From: Symbiodinium natans
Lineage: Eukaryota; Sar; Dinophyceae; Suessiales; Symbiodiniaceae
Assembly (NCBI GenBank): GCA_905221605.1
Contig: CAJNDS010002352.1
Span: forward strand, 186,001 to 250,000
Direction: 5' to 3'
Length of the DNA stretch: 64,000 nucleotides
Shown: positions 21,480 to 32,370 of the stretch, one piece after another
Layout of the letters: each line of letters begins with the position of its first letter
How positions within the stretch are numbered: position 1 is the stretch's first letter
Position numbers and translations under genes: made by a program
The notes under the pieces: model-generated
Database searches by the model: none
The model's input: the letters and a program-made list of their open reading frames with translations, nothing else
Told to the model about the DNA's origin: nothing

Positions 21480-22800
21480 CTTATGCGAGCTAAGAGGCGG
21501 TTGCCTCTTGTCCTTGCCTACTTCCAGCCTCTATAAGAGCTTTGAACATGCACCCTGGCGCGTATCCTGAAACCCTGGCACTAAACATGCGCCATCTGCG
21601 CGATTCTGGAGTGGAGCGGGCAACCTTCTCCTCCAGCCAACCGTATGCCGGAATACACATCTGCAGGATTTGCACTGGGCTCCAACGCTGTCACCTGAGG
21701 CTGGCTTCTGGGTTCATGAATGCGGGAAGGGCGTCAGCCTCCTAGGGGCATCTTCCTGACTGGAGTCGAGCTCCCAAGGTTGCCATCACCGAGATCGCGT
21801 GTAGGATCCTGTACTTTAATACTCCGAAGCCACCAAGTCCTGAGAGCCCTCAAGCCGACGCACGTGCGGGTACGGGATTCGCACGTGGCGCGAGATTCCT
21901 TGGAGACTTGATGATGACCTTGTGCCAAGGTGCAGCGCAGCGTCCAGCAAGACCTGCAAGCTGTGCATCTGGGCTTCGGGTCAAGTTTTCGGATTCTTGC
22001 GGCTGCATGGAGCACAGCCACGCCTCGACCATGCTGCATAGTAGCACCATGTAGGACTCTGCAGGCTCTCAACCCATTGGTTGGTCTTGGGGTCTGCTCC
22101 TGCTCGAGTTATCTGTGAGGTATGGCTACAATGCCTTCTGAGCCGTCGCACAGACAGGTAGCCGCTGACTCGAGCTTGTGATCCACCTCCGCGCAGATCT
22201 CCCCTTGTTGGGAGATCTGCTCAGGATGAGGGTCACTGGCAGGAAGACTTGATCTGGAGCGTATGTGGGTCTACGCCGTGCGAAGGTACTGCAGCTCCAA
22301 AACCGGGCTTCGTGTATTCTTGGTTATCAACGACCTCTCTTTGGGCGTTTCCCCGCATCTGTGCAGAGTCTTCAGATCAGGCCAGGGTCTCAATCTTGCC
22401 TTGGATGGACTTGGCGTGCTGTGACTGGAAGCCCTGGCGAGCGCGGTCACCTTGGCTTTAATTGACGCACCCAAAAGAAACGGCTGTCAGCCTAGCTGGT
22501 TCCGCTTGGGAACTGGCCGGGCTGTGCCGTGGTTGGGCTGCTGACATGGAGCGGTGCGCCATCACATGCGCAAAAGTCAGTCGTCCACGCAACCCTACAT
22601 GCGCATATTGTATGCTGAAGCCCGAAGAGATCTCAAGTGTTCCTGAGGTTTCGAAACTCCATATGTTGGAGAGTGCCTGTAGCAAAGCCCTACAACCACA
22701 ACTCTTAAACCCTAGCTCAAAAGCCTGGGATGTTTGTTTTGGGGCGCGGGGGCACGAGCACGAGATGGTGTTAGACCATAAGCCTTACATCCTCAACCTT
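21480..22800. other. Repeat-poor region with candidate ORFs
   Basis: No heptamers. + strand frames at 21542-21745 (PETLALNMRHLRDSGVERA) and 22462-22809 (NPTCAYCMLKPEEISSV) look partly coding. A minus frame at 21734-22072 overlaps in part. No family recognised. A short palindrome, CAGATCTCCCC...GGGAGATCTG, lies at 22194-22220. Confidence 0.3.
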
Positions 22801-22912
22801 ACACGCTAAAACCCTAAACCTTAAACCCTAAACCCTAAACCCTAAACCCTAAACCCCAAACCCCAAAACCCCCAAAACCCCCAAAACCCCCAAAACCCCA
22901 AACCCTCCAAGC
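22800..22912. repeat. CCCTAAA array grading into CCCCAAAA
   Basis: Ends 5 bases before the exon at 22918; the last units are CCCCCAAAA variants. Confidence 0.95.
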
Positions 22913-22917
22913 GGCAG

Positions 22918-22982
22918 TTTCAAGCCGGCAGAGGCCTCTCGGTCTGCACGGCCCGGCTTGGAATGGCTCCTTGGACTCGAAG
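22918..22982 (+). CDS. Exon, unrecognised
   Basis: Acceptor GGCAG, reads FQAGRGLSVCTARLGMAPWT, ends about AAG|GTTGAG. Flanked upstream by a C-rich and downstream by a G-rich heptamer array. Confidence 0.55.
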
Positions 22983-23004
22983 GTTGAGGGGGGCTTCGGA
23001 GGTT

Positions 23005-23250
23005 TGGGGGTTTAGGGTTTCGGGGGTTTAGGGTTTGGGGGTTTAGGGTTTAGGGTTTAGGGGTTTGGGGGTTTAGGGTTTAGGGTTTGGGGGTTTAGGG
23101 TTTAGGGGTTTGGGGGTTTAGGGTTTAGGGTTTGGGGGTTTAGGGTTTAGGGGTTTGGGGGTTTAGGGTTTGGGGGTTTAGGGGGTTTGGGGTTTAGGGT
23201 TTGGGGGTTTTGGGGTTTAGGGTTTAGGGCTTGTGCTTCGGGGTTTAGGG
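23005..23250. repeat. Higher-order GGGTTTAGGG/GGGTTTGG array
   Basis: Alternating units GGGTTTAGGGTTTA and GGGTTTGGG form a secondary period of about 21-28 bases, repeated about 8 times. Begins 23 bases after the exon at 22982. Confidence 0.95.
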
Positions 23251-23316
23251 AATAAGGGAATGAGGTACCCTGCAAGAATCCCTTAAAGGGTATATCATAG
23301 GGGCCTATTCCCTTTC
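23251..23316. mobile_element. Palindromic element family 2, copy A
   Basis: Imperfect palindrome centred on CCCTTAAAGGG: AAGGGAAT...ATCCCTT, then AAGGGTAT...ATTCCCTT. Shares the 19-mer AATCCCTTAAAGGGTATAT (23277-23295) with 53415-53433. Confidence 0.6.
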
Positions 23317-23661
23317 GGGTTGAGGATTTCGGGGTTTAGGGTTTTCGGGTTGGGGTTTAGGGTTAGGGGTCAGGGCTTAGGGTTTGTGGTTTGGGGTTTG
23401 GGGTTTGGGTTTGGTGGGTAGATCATAATCCCCGCATAAACGGAACCTTAACTTAAATGTTACAGGTTCTTAAATCCCGAAGTCCCTATCACGAGCCGGA
23501 AAGGTTGACCCCATTCAGAAAGGTTGAGAGGGTTTTCGGGTTGGAGGTTTATTCTTTAAGGTTCCCTAACCGCCCCCCTCCCCTCCCCCCGCCCCCCGCC
23601 CCCAACCCCAACCCCGAAACCCGAAGACCGCAACCCTAAACCCAAAACCCAAAACAGGCAG

Positions 23662-23919
23662 AACCTCAACGCCCAACTAGACCGCCCTTGGAAGGTGGCA
23701 GGGGATCGGCAAACTGGGCCCCATGGCTGTGTTGAAGAGGGTTGCACAGGACCCCCTTAAACCATCGACCTAAACCCCAAGCCATGGATGGTACGGGTTG
23801 AGACTGTAGGCGGGTTGGGGGGTTTGGGTTGAGGGCTGAGGCTTGAGGCTTGAGGCTTGAGGCTTGGGGCTTGGGGCTTGAGGCTTGAGGCTTGAGGGCT
23901 GAGGGCTGAGGGCTGAGGT

Positions 23920-23957
<38 letters not shown>

Positions 23958-24333
23958 AGGCATCAGGGCTTTCAGGTTCAGACCCCGTCTTTTTTTTGGT
24001 GGGGTATTCTGAACATAGTGCCAAAGTGCGATAATCATTGTTCTAGGAACCCTTTGAATCCCGTGTCCCCAACAATTGGAATCCCTCTTACCCGGTTCTA
24101 GAGTTTTCGGGTTTTGGGAGTTCGGGATATCAGCCTTGCCGAAAAAAGCCGGTTCTTCAGCAGAAGCTGGACAAGCATCCGATACAACTGCTAGGATCTG
24201 CTAGGCACGCCTTCCGAAGCCATATGCCCTGAACCCTAAACCCTGGACTGATGTTTGGAGTTGTGGTTCAGGACCTGCAGGGATCTGGACCCCAGACTTG
24301 AAGAGTACCTTTCCATGTGTGCAATGTGTGCAG
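23662..24333 (+). CDS. Three unrecognised exons
   Basis: 23662-23740 (acceptor ACAGGCAG; NLNAQLDRPWKVAGDRQTG), 24134-24207 (acceptor GATATCAG; KKPVLQQKLDKHPIQLLGS) and 24281-24333 (acceptor CCTGCAG; DLDPRLEEYLSMCAMCA). All have good third-position bias and AG acceptors. Probably one gene; no domain named. Confidence 0.5.
23825..23965. repeat. (TTGAGGC)n to (TTGAGGG)n array
   Basis: Heptamers TTGAGGC, TTGGGGC, CTGAGGG and TTGAGGG in runs. A divergent local version of the telomere-like repeat. Confidence 0.95.
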
Positions 24334-24526
24334 GTTCTGCTTCGTAGTTGGTTTTGTCCATTCAGGTATTGTTCTGCAGCAGATTTCACGTCGCGCTTGA
24401 CGATCGGCTGCTCGGATGACGAAAGCATTGTACCCACTTCTTCCAGCCGCGTCTGGATCTACGCGTCTTCGGTTGTGCATACTACCGCTGTTACTAAAGT
24501 TATTGTCAGTGTCATTGTCATTCTTG

Positions 24527-24527
<1 letters not shown>

Positions 24528-24590
<63 letters not shown>
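24528..24590. repeat. (ATC)n microsatellite
   Basis: Twenty perfect ATC units in an intron or spacer. Confidence 0.95.
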
Positions 24591-24910
24591 GTTCACCAGC
24601 AATTTTCGTATATCTTCAAGTTACTTTATGTTACTTAGCTTCTTCACTCGTTTCGTCTTTTTTTCGTTGTCTTGCGTTGACCGGTACTGCCACACGCGCA
24701 ACCATGCCTTCCGCTGCTTGCTCAGGATTTGCCCACACGCATTCCTTCCCAGAGACGCAGGACAGGATTTGATCAGTGATTCGTACTGAAACACCTCAAG
24801 TCCACATCAACAAGAATCACAAGAAATAGACGTGATGAAGATGATGACTACCAGAATCGGAGTAGTAGTAGCAGCTTGGGTTCTGGAAGGAGCACCACAG
24901 TGCCGTGCAG

Positions 24911-25805
24911 TCGCTGCCTGTCGACGTGGTGGCCGCGGCAGTGGTGGACTTGCTGGAACCTTGGAAGCTGAGTTGAAGAGTCGCTCCCGGGAAATGTTAA
25001 CTAAGGCAGGAGCCAAATGCAACGGGGTTCAAACCAACACACCCTGAAGCGGATATTTGGAGTCTGGGTTGAAGCCCGCTCTTGCGTGTGGAGCCCCGAA
25101 CTAAGATTGCTTGTGGGCCTCGGTGCTAAGGACTCGTCCGTGCAGGGAGCTGCAAACATCGTGCCTCTCGGCCCTGTGCTGACTCTGTAGCTGTGCTTTC
25201 CAGTTGTGATGACTCTGTAGCTGAGCTTTCCACTCGCGATGAAATTGTCGGACTTGTAGTGCCTTGCCGTGTGCCCTGTCGCGCAGGCATGCAAAATAGG
25301 TGGAACCGTAGCTGTCTCCCGGATTCAGCTACATCACGGGCCCTTCGTCTACAAGCCTAAAAGAGTACCATTCTGACTCCTTGCCCCACCCCCCCCTTGT
25401 TGGGGATCCAAGGAGTGGTGCGCCTCTGATGCGCATGGCTGAGCTTCGGCAGTGGCCCCTTGGGCATCGAAATGTTGTTGTTGTCATTGCTGTTACTTTT
25501 TTTTTATTATGACTACTGTTCATGTCAATATCACTGCTACTATGAGACTATGATTTTCGGTTCGTTCTCTTATTGTCGCAGAAGGATGTGGGCTCGGGGT
25601 TCAGGCAGTTATCCCACGAGGCCCCTCTGCACGGAACCGGGGGGCCTCTTTCGGTGAATTCTGTGTCCTCTGCGAGGCTTCTTCGGTCGGGCTTGTCGGA
25701 ATTCAGCCAGCTGCCGCTGCTGCCATTCCCAGACTGGATTCAAAGAGTCGAGGCGGAGGCCAGGGAGGGCCAAAAGCATCTTGCGCCCGCTTCCCCCCCC
25801 CCTCA
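24911..25805 (+). CDS. Unrecognised exons including one of about 75 codons
   Basis: 24911-24967 (acceptor GTGCAG) reads SLPVDVVAAAVVDLLEPWK. About 25402-25470 reads GAPLMRMAELRQWPLGHRN. 25582 to about 25800 (acceptor TTGTCGCAG) reads KDVGSGFRQLSHEAP, later LLPFPDWIQRVEAEAREGQK, and ends in a C-run. The last is among the longest exons in the window with no doubt about its frame. Family unknown; a competing frame at 24832-25047 is less biased. Confidence 0.5.
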
Positions 25806-26043
25806 AAGCTGATGTGTAGTTTGCTTTTTTGTTGTTGTTGCATCCACATGCCGGATCTTGAAGAATCTAAATTGCTCACATTGACGAACTTCGAATCCTT
25901 CGGCCTTCTAGGCACAGAGAATTCTTTAAAGAACTCCACGCGGGTGTTCTCTGATACGTCTGAAGCAGGTCCCGGAAGCGAAGCCTGAAGGCCCCGAGAG
26001 AACCGAACTGCCGAGCCCACTCCGCTTTGTCCGCGAGGCACAG

Positions 26044-26391
26044 CTGTCCGCGTGGCCGGTCATGGCGTGGGCAAAGGACCACGCAGAGTTCCCGGCAGCC
26101 TGCGCTGCAATGGATGGGTCCAGCTGTTCTTTCTTCGGCACAGCTTTGGCAATCTGAAGCACAGCTTTGGCAATCGGAAGGAGACTGGTCTGCTTAGCAC
26201 CGTCACCCCTCTCATTTTCGTGCTTTCTCACTCAAGCGCTCGTCTCTCACTTTCTCCCCTCTCTGGCGGTCCCTACACCCTAAACCCGGTTTTTCCCCCC
26301 CAAAGGTTTTCAACTCGCGCTGCCCGGAGCTCAATGCTCCCTGGGCGCGGCAGAAGACCCTTGAAGGCCGGAGCTCAACCCTTCACAAGAT
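26044..26391 (+). CDS. Unrecognised exons, one with a 21-base duplication
   Basis: 26044 to about 26155 (acceptor GAGGCACAG) reads LSAWPVMAWAKDHAEFPAAC, then FFGTALAI and TGA. The stop arises in the first of two tandem 21-base copies (GCACAGCTTTGGCAATC...). The second copy has GGA in place of TGA. 26306-26391 reads VFNSRCPELNAPWARQKTL and ends at donor GTGAGA. Confidence 0.5.
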
Positions 26392-26439
26392 GTGAGAAGA
26401 AGCGAGGGTTCTCTCAGGAGCTACTTGGAGTAGACGTGT

Positions 26440-26521
26440 CAAAAACATTAAGAAGTTCCGGGGGGTGCTCCGAGTTCACGCGCCGAAGGGCGCCTCGAAG
26501 TCGACTCGTGGGCATATATTA

Positions 26522-26591
<70 letters not shown>

Positions 26592-26592
26592 G

Positions 26593-26623
<31 letters not shown>

Positions 26624-26709
26624 ATTGCCTCCCTGAAAGGTCTGCGCCGGGGCTTGGAGGAGGACGCTCTGAGAGAGATGCAGATTTCAGGAATCGAAAG
26701 CACGTAACT
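26440..26709 (+). CDS. Exon pair around a TATATG array
   Basis: Before the array: GVLRVHAPKGASKSTR. After it: SLKGLRRGLEEDALREMQ. The array (26515-26625, TATATG and TA units) is probably an intron; the frame stays open through it only by chance, giving I-Y-I-Y translations. Confidence 0.5.
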
Positions 26710-26854
26710 AAGAGTACCACTGGTATGGATGTTGAAGCCCAGAGATCCATGTACGGAAGCCTCGAGGCGCACACTGCCTTGATGCGTAGTGACCCCCTAA
26801 AAAACATATTAAGGAAATCCTCATGTTCCCCTAACAACCGAAAGTTACACACAG

Positions 26855-27237
26855 GAGTGTTTCCGGAAGATGCTCCACTTCATTTTCATCTCGGCGCCTT
26901 GTCCATGAAGCTGCACGGAAAGGAGGTAGAGGGGAGAAGTAGGACAAGTGTGAAATGTGGGCACCAACGACTCAGCATTCACGTGTTAGTTAAGGTACAT
27001 GGACTCAAATCAAATCATCGTGGAGTCGAGGGTTGCTTCTGGTTCCCCAAGCCTAAACCCTTTGGATAAAGAGTGCGCCCTCAACCCCGCAGCCCAGGTC
27101 ACAGAAGCGCCCCAAATCCAAATCAAGGGACTCGGTGAAGGACTTACCCGAAACCCTAGTTGCAAACCAGGCAAGCCTTCAGAGAGACGAACTCTGAAAG
27201 CAAAAGACCACCGGCAAAAACCTCCCAAGCCCGCGCT
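26855..27237 (+). CDS. Unrecognised exons
   Basis: 26855-26925 (acceptor ACACAG, donor GAG|GTAGAG) reads VFPEDAPLHFHLGALSMKL. 27183-27237 (acceptor CTTCAG, donor GTAAGC) reads RTLKAKDHRQKPPKPA. A weak middle piece near 27102-27147 is Lys/Arg rich. Same unnamed gene as neighbours. Confidence 0.5.
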
Positions 27238-27329
27238 GTAAGCCCAAGAAACCCAGAACCGAGCGAAGCTTCAAACCCTAGTCCGACCTCCAAGATCCCA
27301 AACATTCTGATTTGTGGGGTTTTCTACTC

Positions 27330-27464
27330 TAACTCTAAACCCTAAACCCTAAACCCTAGACCCTAAACCCTAAACCCTAAACCCTAAACCCTAAACCCTA
27401 AACCCTAAACCCTAAACCCTAAACCCTAAACCCTAAACCCTAAACCCTAAACCCTAAACCCTCC
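27330..27464. repeat. CCCTAAA array, about 19 units
   Basis: One of the longest perfect runs in the window; ends just before the exon at 27468. Internal position rules out a chromosome end. Confidence 0.98.
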
Positions 27465-27467
27465 GAG

Positions 27468-27952
27468 GCATCTTTGCCACCCGGGAAGTCTCTACGCTCC
27501 TTTCGGGCCGCCGCCACCGCGGTCTGGAGCCCGCAGTCGTAGGGTTTGGGGTTTAGGGTTTAGGGTTTAGGGTCTCAAGGGTTTAGGAGTTTAGGAGTTT
27601 GGGAGTTTGGGAGTTGGGGAGTTGGGGAGGTAGGGTTTCGGGATAGAGGGTTAGGAATTGGGGGTTCGGGGGTTCGAGCTTCGAGGTGTTCGGGCTTCCG
27701 CTTTCTCGTGAGTGCATGGGGCGGTTTCAAGTAAGGACACAAGTCCCCGGAATGCATCCCGCCGGGGCTCTTTGAAACATGTGGTGCGGCAGATGTAGCG
27801 GTTCACCTTATTGACAAGCCTGCTGTGCTTGCTCGGCCTCACTTGTGGGTGAGCCGTTTACCCCGATCCCGAGGTCAGGGCTGCGCGAGCTCTGCGATGT
27901 GGGCATTGAGAGCGGGCTGAACGCTAATCCAATCTACGACAATGTGCCCTAA
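27468..27952 (+). CDS. 3' exons and stop of an unrecognised gene
   Basis: 27468-27538 reads IFATREVSTLLSGRRHRG (donor GTAGGG, followed by a TTTAGGG array). 27793-27848 reads DVAVHLIDKPAVLARPHLW (donor GTGAGC). The terminal exon 27875-27952 reads SGLRELCDVGIESGLNANPI, then YDNVP and TAA. The acceptor phase at 27874 does not fit the GTGAGC donor exactly, so one limit is off. No family recognised. Confidence 0.55.
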
Positions 27953-27999
27953 GGGGGCGATGTCGCTCTTTCGAGTTTCGAGAGGCTTCAACGAGCCAA

Positions 28000-28265
28000 A
28001 GTGCTTCTGGCCAACATCTGGGGGTTGACGATCTTCTGGGCACCTTATTGCGGTCCCAATTATAAGGGGATCCTACTAGTTGGGTCTATATTAGGGGTCC
28101 TTATTGTCGTAAACCTCCATCTCGTCGTATCGCAGCAACAGTCAACAGAGGGCGAGAGCCCAGGTGCTGCAAATGCCTTGGGGGTGGGGGGGGGCACCTT
28201 TTGTAGGGCAAAAAAAGAGCAAAACAAACAGAGACCCCCCCCAAAGAAGGCCCCATAACTTTTTC
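28000..28265. other. Spacer with GGTCCC-rich segment
   Basis: After the stop at 27952: sequence with GGTCCCAATTATAAGGGGAT and TATATTAGGGGTCCTTATTG (28050-28110), resembling a decayed inverted-repeat element. No exon seen. Confidence 0.4.
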
Positions 28266-28270
28266 ATCAG

Positions 28271-29076
28271 CCCCATGAGGGCTTGACGCGGGCTGTGTGC
28301 CGAGGCCTTCATCCGACCGTGAGCTACGCAATCCTGGAGAGGACCTCCGAAGCCCTTGAAGATCCCGGGTTGTGCATTTAGGTTTTGGGTTCGCGTTGAA
28401 GGGTTTAGGGTTTAGGGTTTAGGGTTTAGGGGGGTTTCGGGTCCTGCTCGACACCCCCAAACGAGGCCTGAGCTCCCGAACTCTTCAAGATGCTGTCTGA
28501 GAACCCATGTCGCACCCCTCCATCCCCAAACCCCAAACCGTCAACCATCCTCAGCCCAAATCCCTCAAACCCCACAAACACCCTGTAAGTTCCAAATTCC
28601 TCCACAAAATCCTGAGCCCCTTCGCCCCAAGAATCCTACGGCCCTAAATCCCTGAGCCCTGCAAATTCAATCCCCAGAGCCCTGCAGAGGAGCTTCTGGG
28701 ACGCCGAGCTCCGCCACGCCCTGCGCGCCCGCCTCCGGGGCGGACTGGGGGCACGCTGCCACGCCGGGAGCTCAGGGGGCTTTCAGGGCGGGCTTGAGGC
28801 ATTGAGGTCTATTGCGTCTAAACATGTCTAAACCCTGAACACTAAGGTTGGCATGCTTGGGGTTGAGGGGCTGAGGCTCGGTTTGCCGGCCTTGCAGCGC
28901 TTTCGGCTCTGAGGCTTCGGCTGTGTTCAGGGTTTAGGGTTGGGAAAAGGATTTGCACCCCTCAAGCCCTAAAACCTGTAAACCCTTAACACTCTGTTCG
29001 CCCCGCCTCAAGGACGACAGCCGCGTGGAGTTCTTGCTGAGGACCAGCACGGGGATGTCCAGCATGAAGCTGTTGG
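28271..29076 (+). CDS. Unrecognised exons (three)
   Basis: 28271-28370 (acceptor TTCATCAG) reads GLTRAVCRGLHPTVSYAILE; R-G-L-x-P-T faintly recalls a mitochondrial carrier repeat, which I do not assert. 28688 to about 28779 reads RSFWDAELRHALRARLRGG. 29013-29076 reads DDSRVEFLLRTSTGMSSMKL and ends at a GTTTAGGG donor. Confidence 0.5.
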
Positions 29077-29320
29077 GTTTAGGGGGTTTGCATGTCGCTT
29101 TTTGTGGCTGTTATTTCTGGCTTGTTTGAATATATTGTAATGTAGTATGATGCATTACGACCTGCTATTCCATAGCTAACCCTAGCCCAGCACGCTGGAC
29201 TTGTAGTTCTGGTTCAGAATTTCGAGTCGTGTTTCGCGCCCTAAAATTCCTAAGCCCCCCAAAACTAAAAGCCAAACCCTCCCAAATCCTAAGCACGAAA
29301 CCCTTCGAGACCCCTGCCAG

Positions 29321-29525
29321 GAATCGGGACCGGCTTGGGGAGATGGACTGGGACCGCCTGTCCCAGGCGTTCAGCCACGAGGGCTTTGGGGGTTGCTCAG
29401 CGGGTGGTGTTGGGCGCTTGGTGCTTGGTGATTTGCCTTGCTAGCCGCGTCTTACCTTTGTGTCCAGTTGGGGGGATTGCGCCCGTTCATGGCAGGCCTG
29501 TGCTGGGGAGGGCATTGTGGCCCAG
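29321..29525 (+). CDS. Unrecognised exons (two)
   Basis: 29321 to about 29395 (acceptor CTGCCAG) reads RDRLGEMDWDRLSQAFSHEG. 29468-29525 (acceptor GTGTCCAG, donor GTGAGC) reads WGDCARSWQACAGEGIVAQ. Strong frame bias in both. Confidence 0.55.
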
Positions 29526-29695
29526 GTGAGCGTGCGTAGGTGGTAGGCTAGCAGGGCCAACACGAGAATGTCACGTGCTTTCTTCGGTTGGATGCAAGAA
29601 TCTATAGAGTTGCTCCCGGAAATCTGTGACACTCAGCGTGGTCCAGCACCTGGGAACCCCCAAGCTTTGTTGCTTTAAACGCTTATAGGCGTAGC

Positions 29696-31030
29696 GTGGC
29701 CTCTTTGGTGGTTCTTGTTCTGACCCTTACCGCATCAAGAAACCCTGAGTCGTCCACAGCCATGGCTGCGCGGGGCGAGAAGCGACCGCTCAGGGCTCCC
29801 GCCACACCACAGGCGCCCGCGACGAATTTTGGGCCGCTTTGGTGTTGCTATGGCAGACATCTGCATTGCAAGAACCTAACCCTACACCCCACTAGGCCGA
29901 GATTCCTAGAGCCATCGGGAAGAGAGGCGGGCAAGCTACCTCAGCGGCTGCCACCGGCCACAACCAGTGGACTTCGCATCTACGAGACGCTGTGGCTTGG
30001 CATCCTCATGACGTTAACCTGGATCCGGTTTGGGGTCCTTTGCTCTGTAAAAGGTGCTGCTACGAAACTCGGGGGTGGGGGGTCCTACGTTAGACCCCTA
30101 TGGGCGGCATGGATTCGGGTGGCCCTGCAGGTGTAATGTTTCTTTTGTCATCTGTCTGCATCAGGCTTTGTTCATGCTCTAACCGGCGGATTCTTGCAGC
30201 CTGTGCGGGCTCTCTGGTCTTCTTTTGTTCTATCTGCAGGGTCTCATGTTCTCCATGTTATGTGCTTCTTTCCACGTGCTTGGGTTCCCATCGTGGTGTC
30301 GATTGGTGCAGATATTGGATCCGTGGCAGTCCTGCACAGACCCGTAGACATAGGCTGTGTTGACGAAGATTTGAAGAACACCGTGCTGGGTGTGTTAAAA
30401 CCACAGAATGACAGGAACCTACCCATTGCCAGATTGCCACTTGTCGACGGCCCTTTGCTTTGGTTATGGCCTTTCAGGGTGGAACCCCAAACTGTACATA
30501 CTAAAAGCCTGAAGGGGTTCATCCAGTGCCAGTACCCCCCCGAGGCGCCGGGAGTATGAGAAGTCGCTTGAGGCAGAGGCAGGGCACGTGGAAGTTTCTA
30601 ATTTCCTGACTTCTGAACAGCTCTTTGTGGGTTTAGTGTTCACTCTTCAGGGTCGTAGTTACAGGCCCCCCCCCGCCCCACCCCCTCCCCAATGTCCCTA
30701 TACTGACCAGGGGCTGGAAGCCGCAATGTCTCGTATCGCAGACGCAGCGTCGGCGAAGTCACCGGGCTGGCACATGGTTCGCTTGGGCTGTAGGTTCGGG
30801 TTGCCCCTCAGTGTTGCATGGCTTAGGTGCATCCTGTATAACCTCGTGTGTGAGTTTCTTGAAAAGGGGTGCTAGCTCATTTCAAGGTCAGCTGCGATAT
30901 CTGAGGTATGCAGAGCTGCACAGGATAGCGCTCGAGCTTCTGAGGCACGAGCTGTTGAAGCTTTTGTCCTTGCAGTTCGTTTTCGCCTGTTCGCCTCAAA
31001 AACCTATGAGGCATACACGAACCTAAGCTC
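29696..31030 (+). CDS. Candidate exons of an unrecognised gene
   Basis: 29696-30136 contains TAMAARGEKRPLRAPATPQ. 30194-30559 contains DEDLKNTVLGVLKPQNDR. About 30700-30870 reads LEAAMSRIADAASAKSPGW. 30886 to about 30990 reads QLRYLRYAELHRIALELLRH, a clear amphipathic helix. The last two are the most convincing. A minus frame overlaps 30244-30522 and is less likely. Confidence 0.4.
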
Positions 31031-31059
31031 TAAACGCCGAAGCCCTGAACCCAACAAAT

Positions 31060-31370
31060 CTTAGCCTTTGTGGACATGTGTTACCACGTTTGGAAAGATT
31101 ATATGCTTTGACCACGCAAAGTATATGTATCAAATGTACCACTGGCGTGTTTCATAGATCAACGAATCAGTATCTTTCGTGAGAGAAGTCATATAATTTT
31201 TCACTATGTCTAAGAATTGTTACTCTTATTGTTCATCTTGTTTAGTATTATTAAGTTTTTCATAATGTAATTGGTATTCTTATTGTTATTTGTGTTCTTG
31301 TTAGTATTACCATGAATTATTTTTGTGAATTTGCACTTTTTGTATACACGTGTTCATCGGAACAGGAGTA
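31060..31370. other. AT-rich spacer
   Basis: About 300 bases of AT-rich DNA with ATTCTTATTGTTA-like tracts. No exon, no heptamers. Confidence 0.6.
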
Positions 31371-31437
31371 GAAACGAAGCCTTGCGGGGATCATGAGTGC
31401 ACGTGGCTTACTGTGGAGCTTCATGGGGCCGCCATCC

Positions 31438-31625
31438 TTGTGACTGTCGTCGCTTTTGGACGTCGGGGGTTCGCGAAATACGAAACGGTCGTCGCTTTTG
31501 GACGTCTTTGCATTTCGGGACGTTGGAAATCCCGCTCCGGTCTAGGCGCCGCCGCCATTCTCGCAGCCGTCGTCACTTTTGTTTGGACGTCGGGGTTCGC
31601 CAGATGCGAAACCGTCGTTTTTTGT
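31438..31625. repeat. Degenerate tandem repeat, CG-rich unit
   Basis: Three diverged units of GGACGTCGGGGTTCGC.AAA.CGAAAC.GTCGTCGCTTTT, at about 31440, 31500 and 31570. Unlike other repeats here, rich in CpG. Confidence 0.75.
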
Positions 31626-31729
31626 ACAAATGTGGTACTGTAGTACGCCGAGGACGTCCCAAAGTACACCTGGGACGGACGTCTGGAGCTCTAGTGGCAT
31701 CAAAGCCGCTCTGTCGTGCCACATGAAGC

Positions 31730-31990
31730 TCTTCGAGTCCCCATGTGGTCTCTCACTGTTTGGGGTCTACGCTGGCATAACGGGTTTGGCCCCGGCTCTG
31801 GCATGGCTTTGGCATGGCTTTGACGGTTTTGGGGCGGGTCAGCGTACCTTTGAATTCCTTTGGAACTCCCTATAGGAACTTCTTGCTCCTCTTCCTCCTG
31901 TTCCTGTTGGGAGAAAGGTGTGCTGGTGAGCTCTCATGCGATGTAGAAGGGGCTGCGGCAGATCCACAGGGGGGTCCAACCACAACTAAT
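31730..31990 (+). CDS. Candidate hydrophobic exons
   Basis: 31710-31875 reads KAALSCHMKLFESPCGLSLF, then GVYAGITGLAPALAWLW. 31877-31985 reads NFLLLFLLFLLGERCAGELS. Both contain membrane-type segments. Family unknown and limits uncertain. Confidence 0.35.
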
Positions 31991-32195
31991 CCGACCTACT
32001 TTTTTTCATTTATCGATATTTTTTCATCGAAGTTGGAGCTCGAGAGTGTGTATATACGCTCTAGGAACAGTAGACAGAACATTTGAATATTGTTCGTACA
32101 CATCTTTTCAGCAGACGCGTTTCTGTGCGAATGTCGGAAAGCGTTGCGCGTGTTGTCCTACCTATCGAACGCTTATGAACTTGTAGTTGCCCCCC

Positions 32196-32355
32196 TCACC
32201 CTAAACCCTAAACCCTAAGCCCTAAACCCTAAACCAAAAACCCTAAACCCTAAACCCTAGACTTTAGACCCTAAACCCTAAACCCTAAACCCTAAAAACC
32301 CTAAACCCTAAACCCCAAACCCTAAAAACCCTAAACCCTAAACCCTAAACCCTCA
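32196..32355. repeat. CCCTAAA array with spacer variants
   Basis: About 20 units including CCCTAAAAA and CCCTAGACT variants; ends 16 bases before the exon at 32371. Confidence 0.97.
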
Positions 32356-32370
32356 CCTCACTTCAACCAG

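Noticed and set aside
27330-27464. True chromosome end
   Set aside because: CCCTAAA/TTTAGGG arrays occur dozens of times in both orientations with exons between them, so they are interspersed and not telomeric.
28271-28370. Mitochondrial carrier domain
   Set aside because: Only a faint R-G-L-x-P-T resemblance in one exon; the P-x-[DE]-x-x-[KR] signature is absent.
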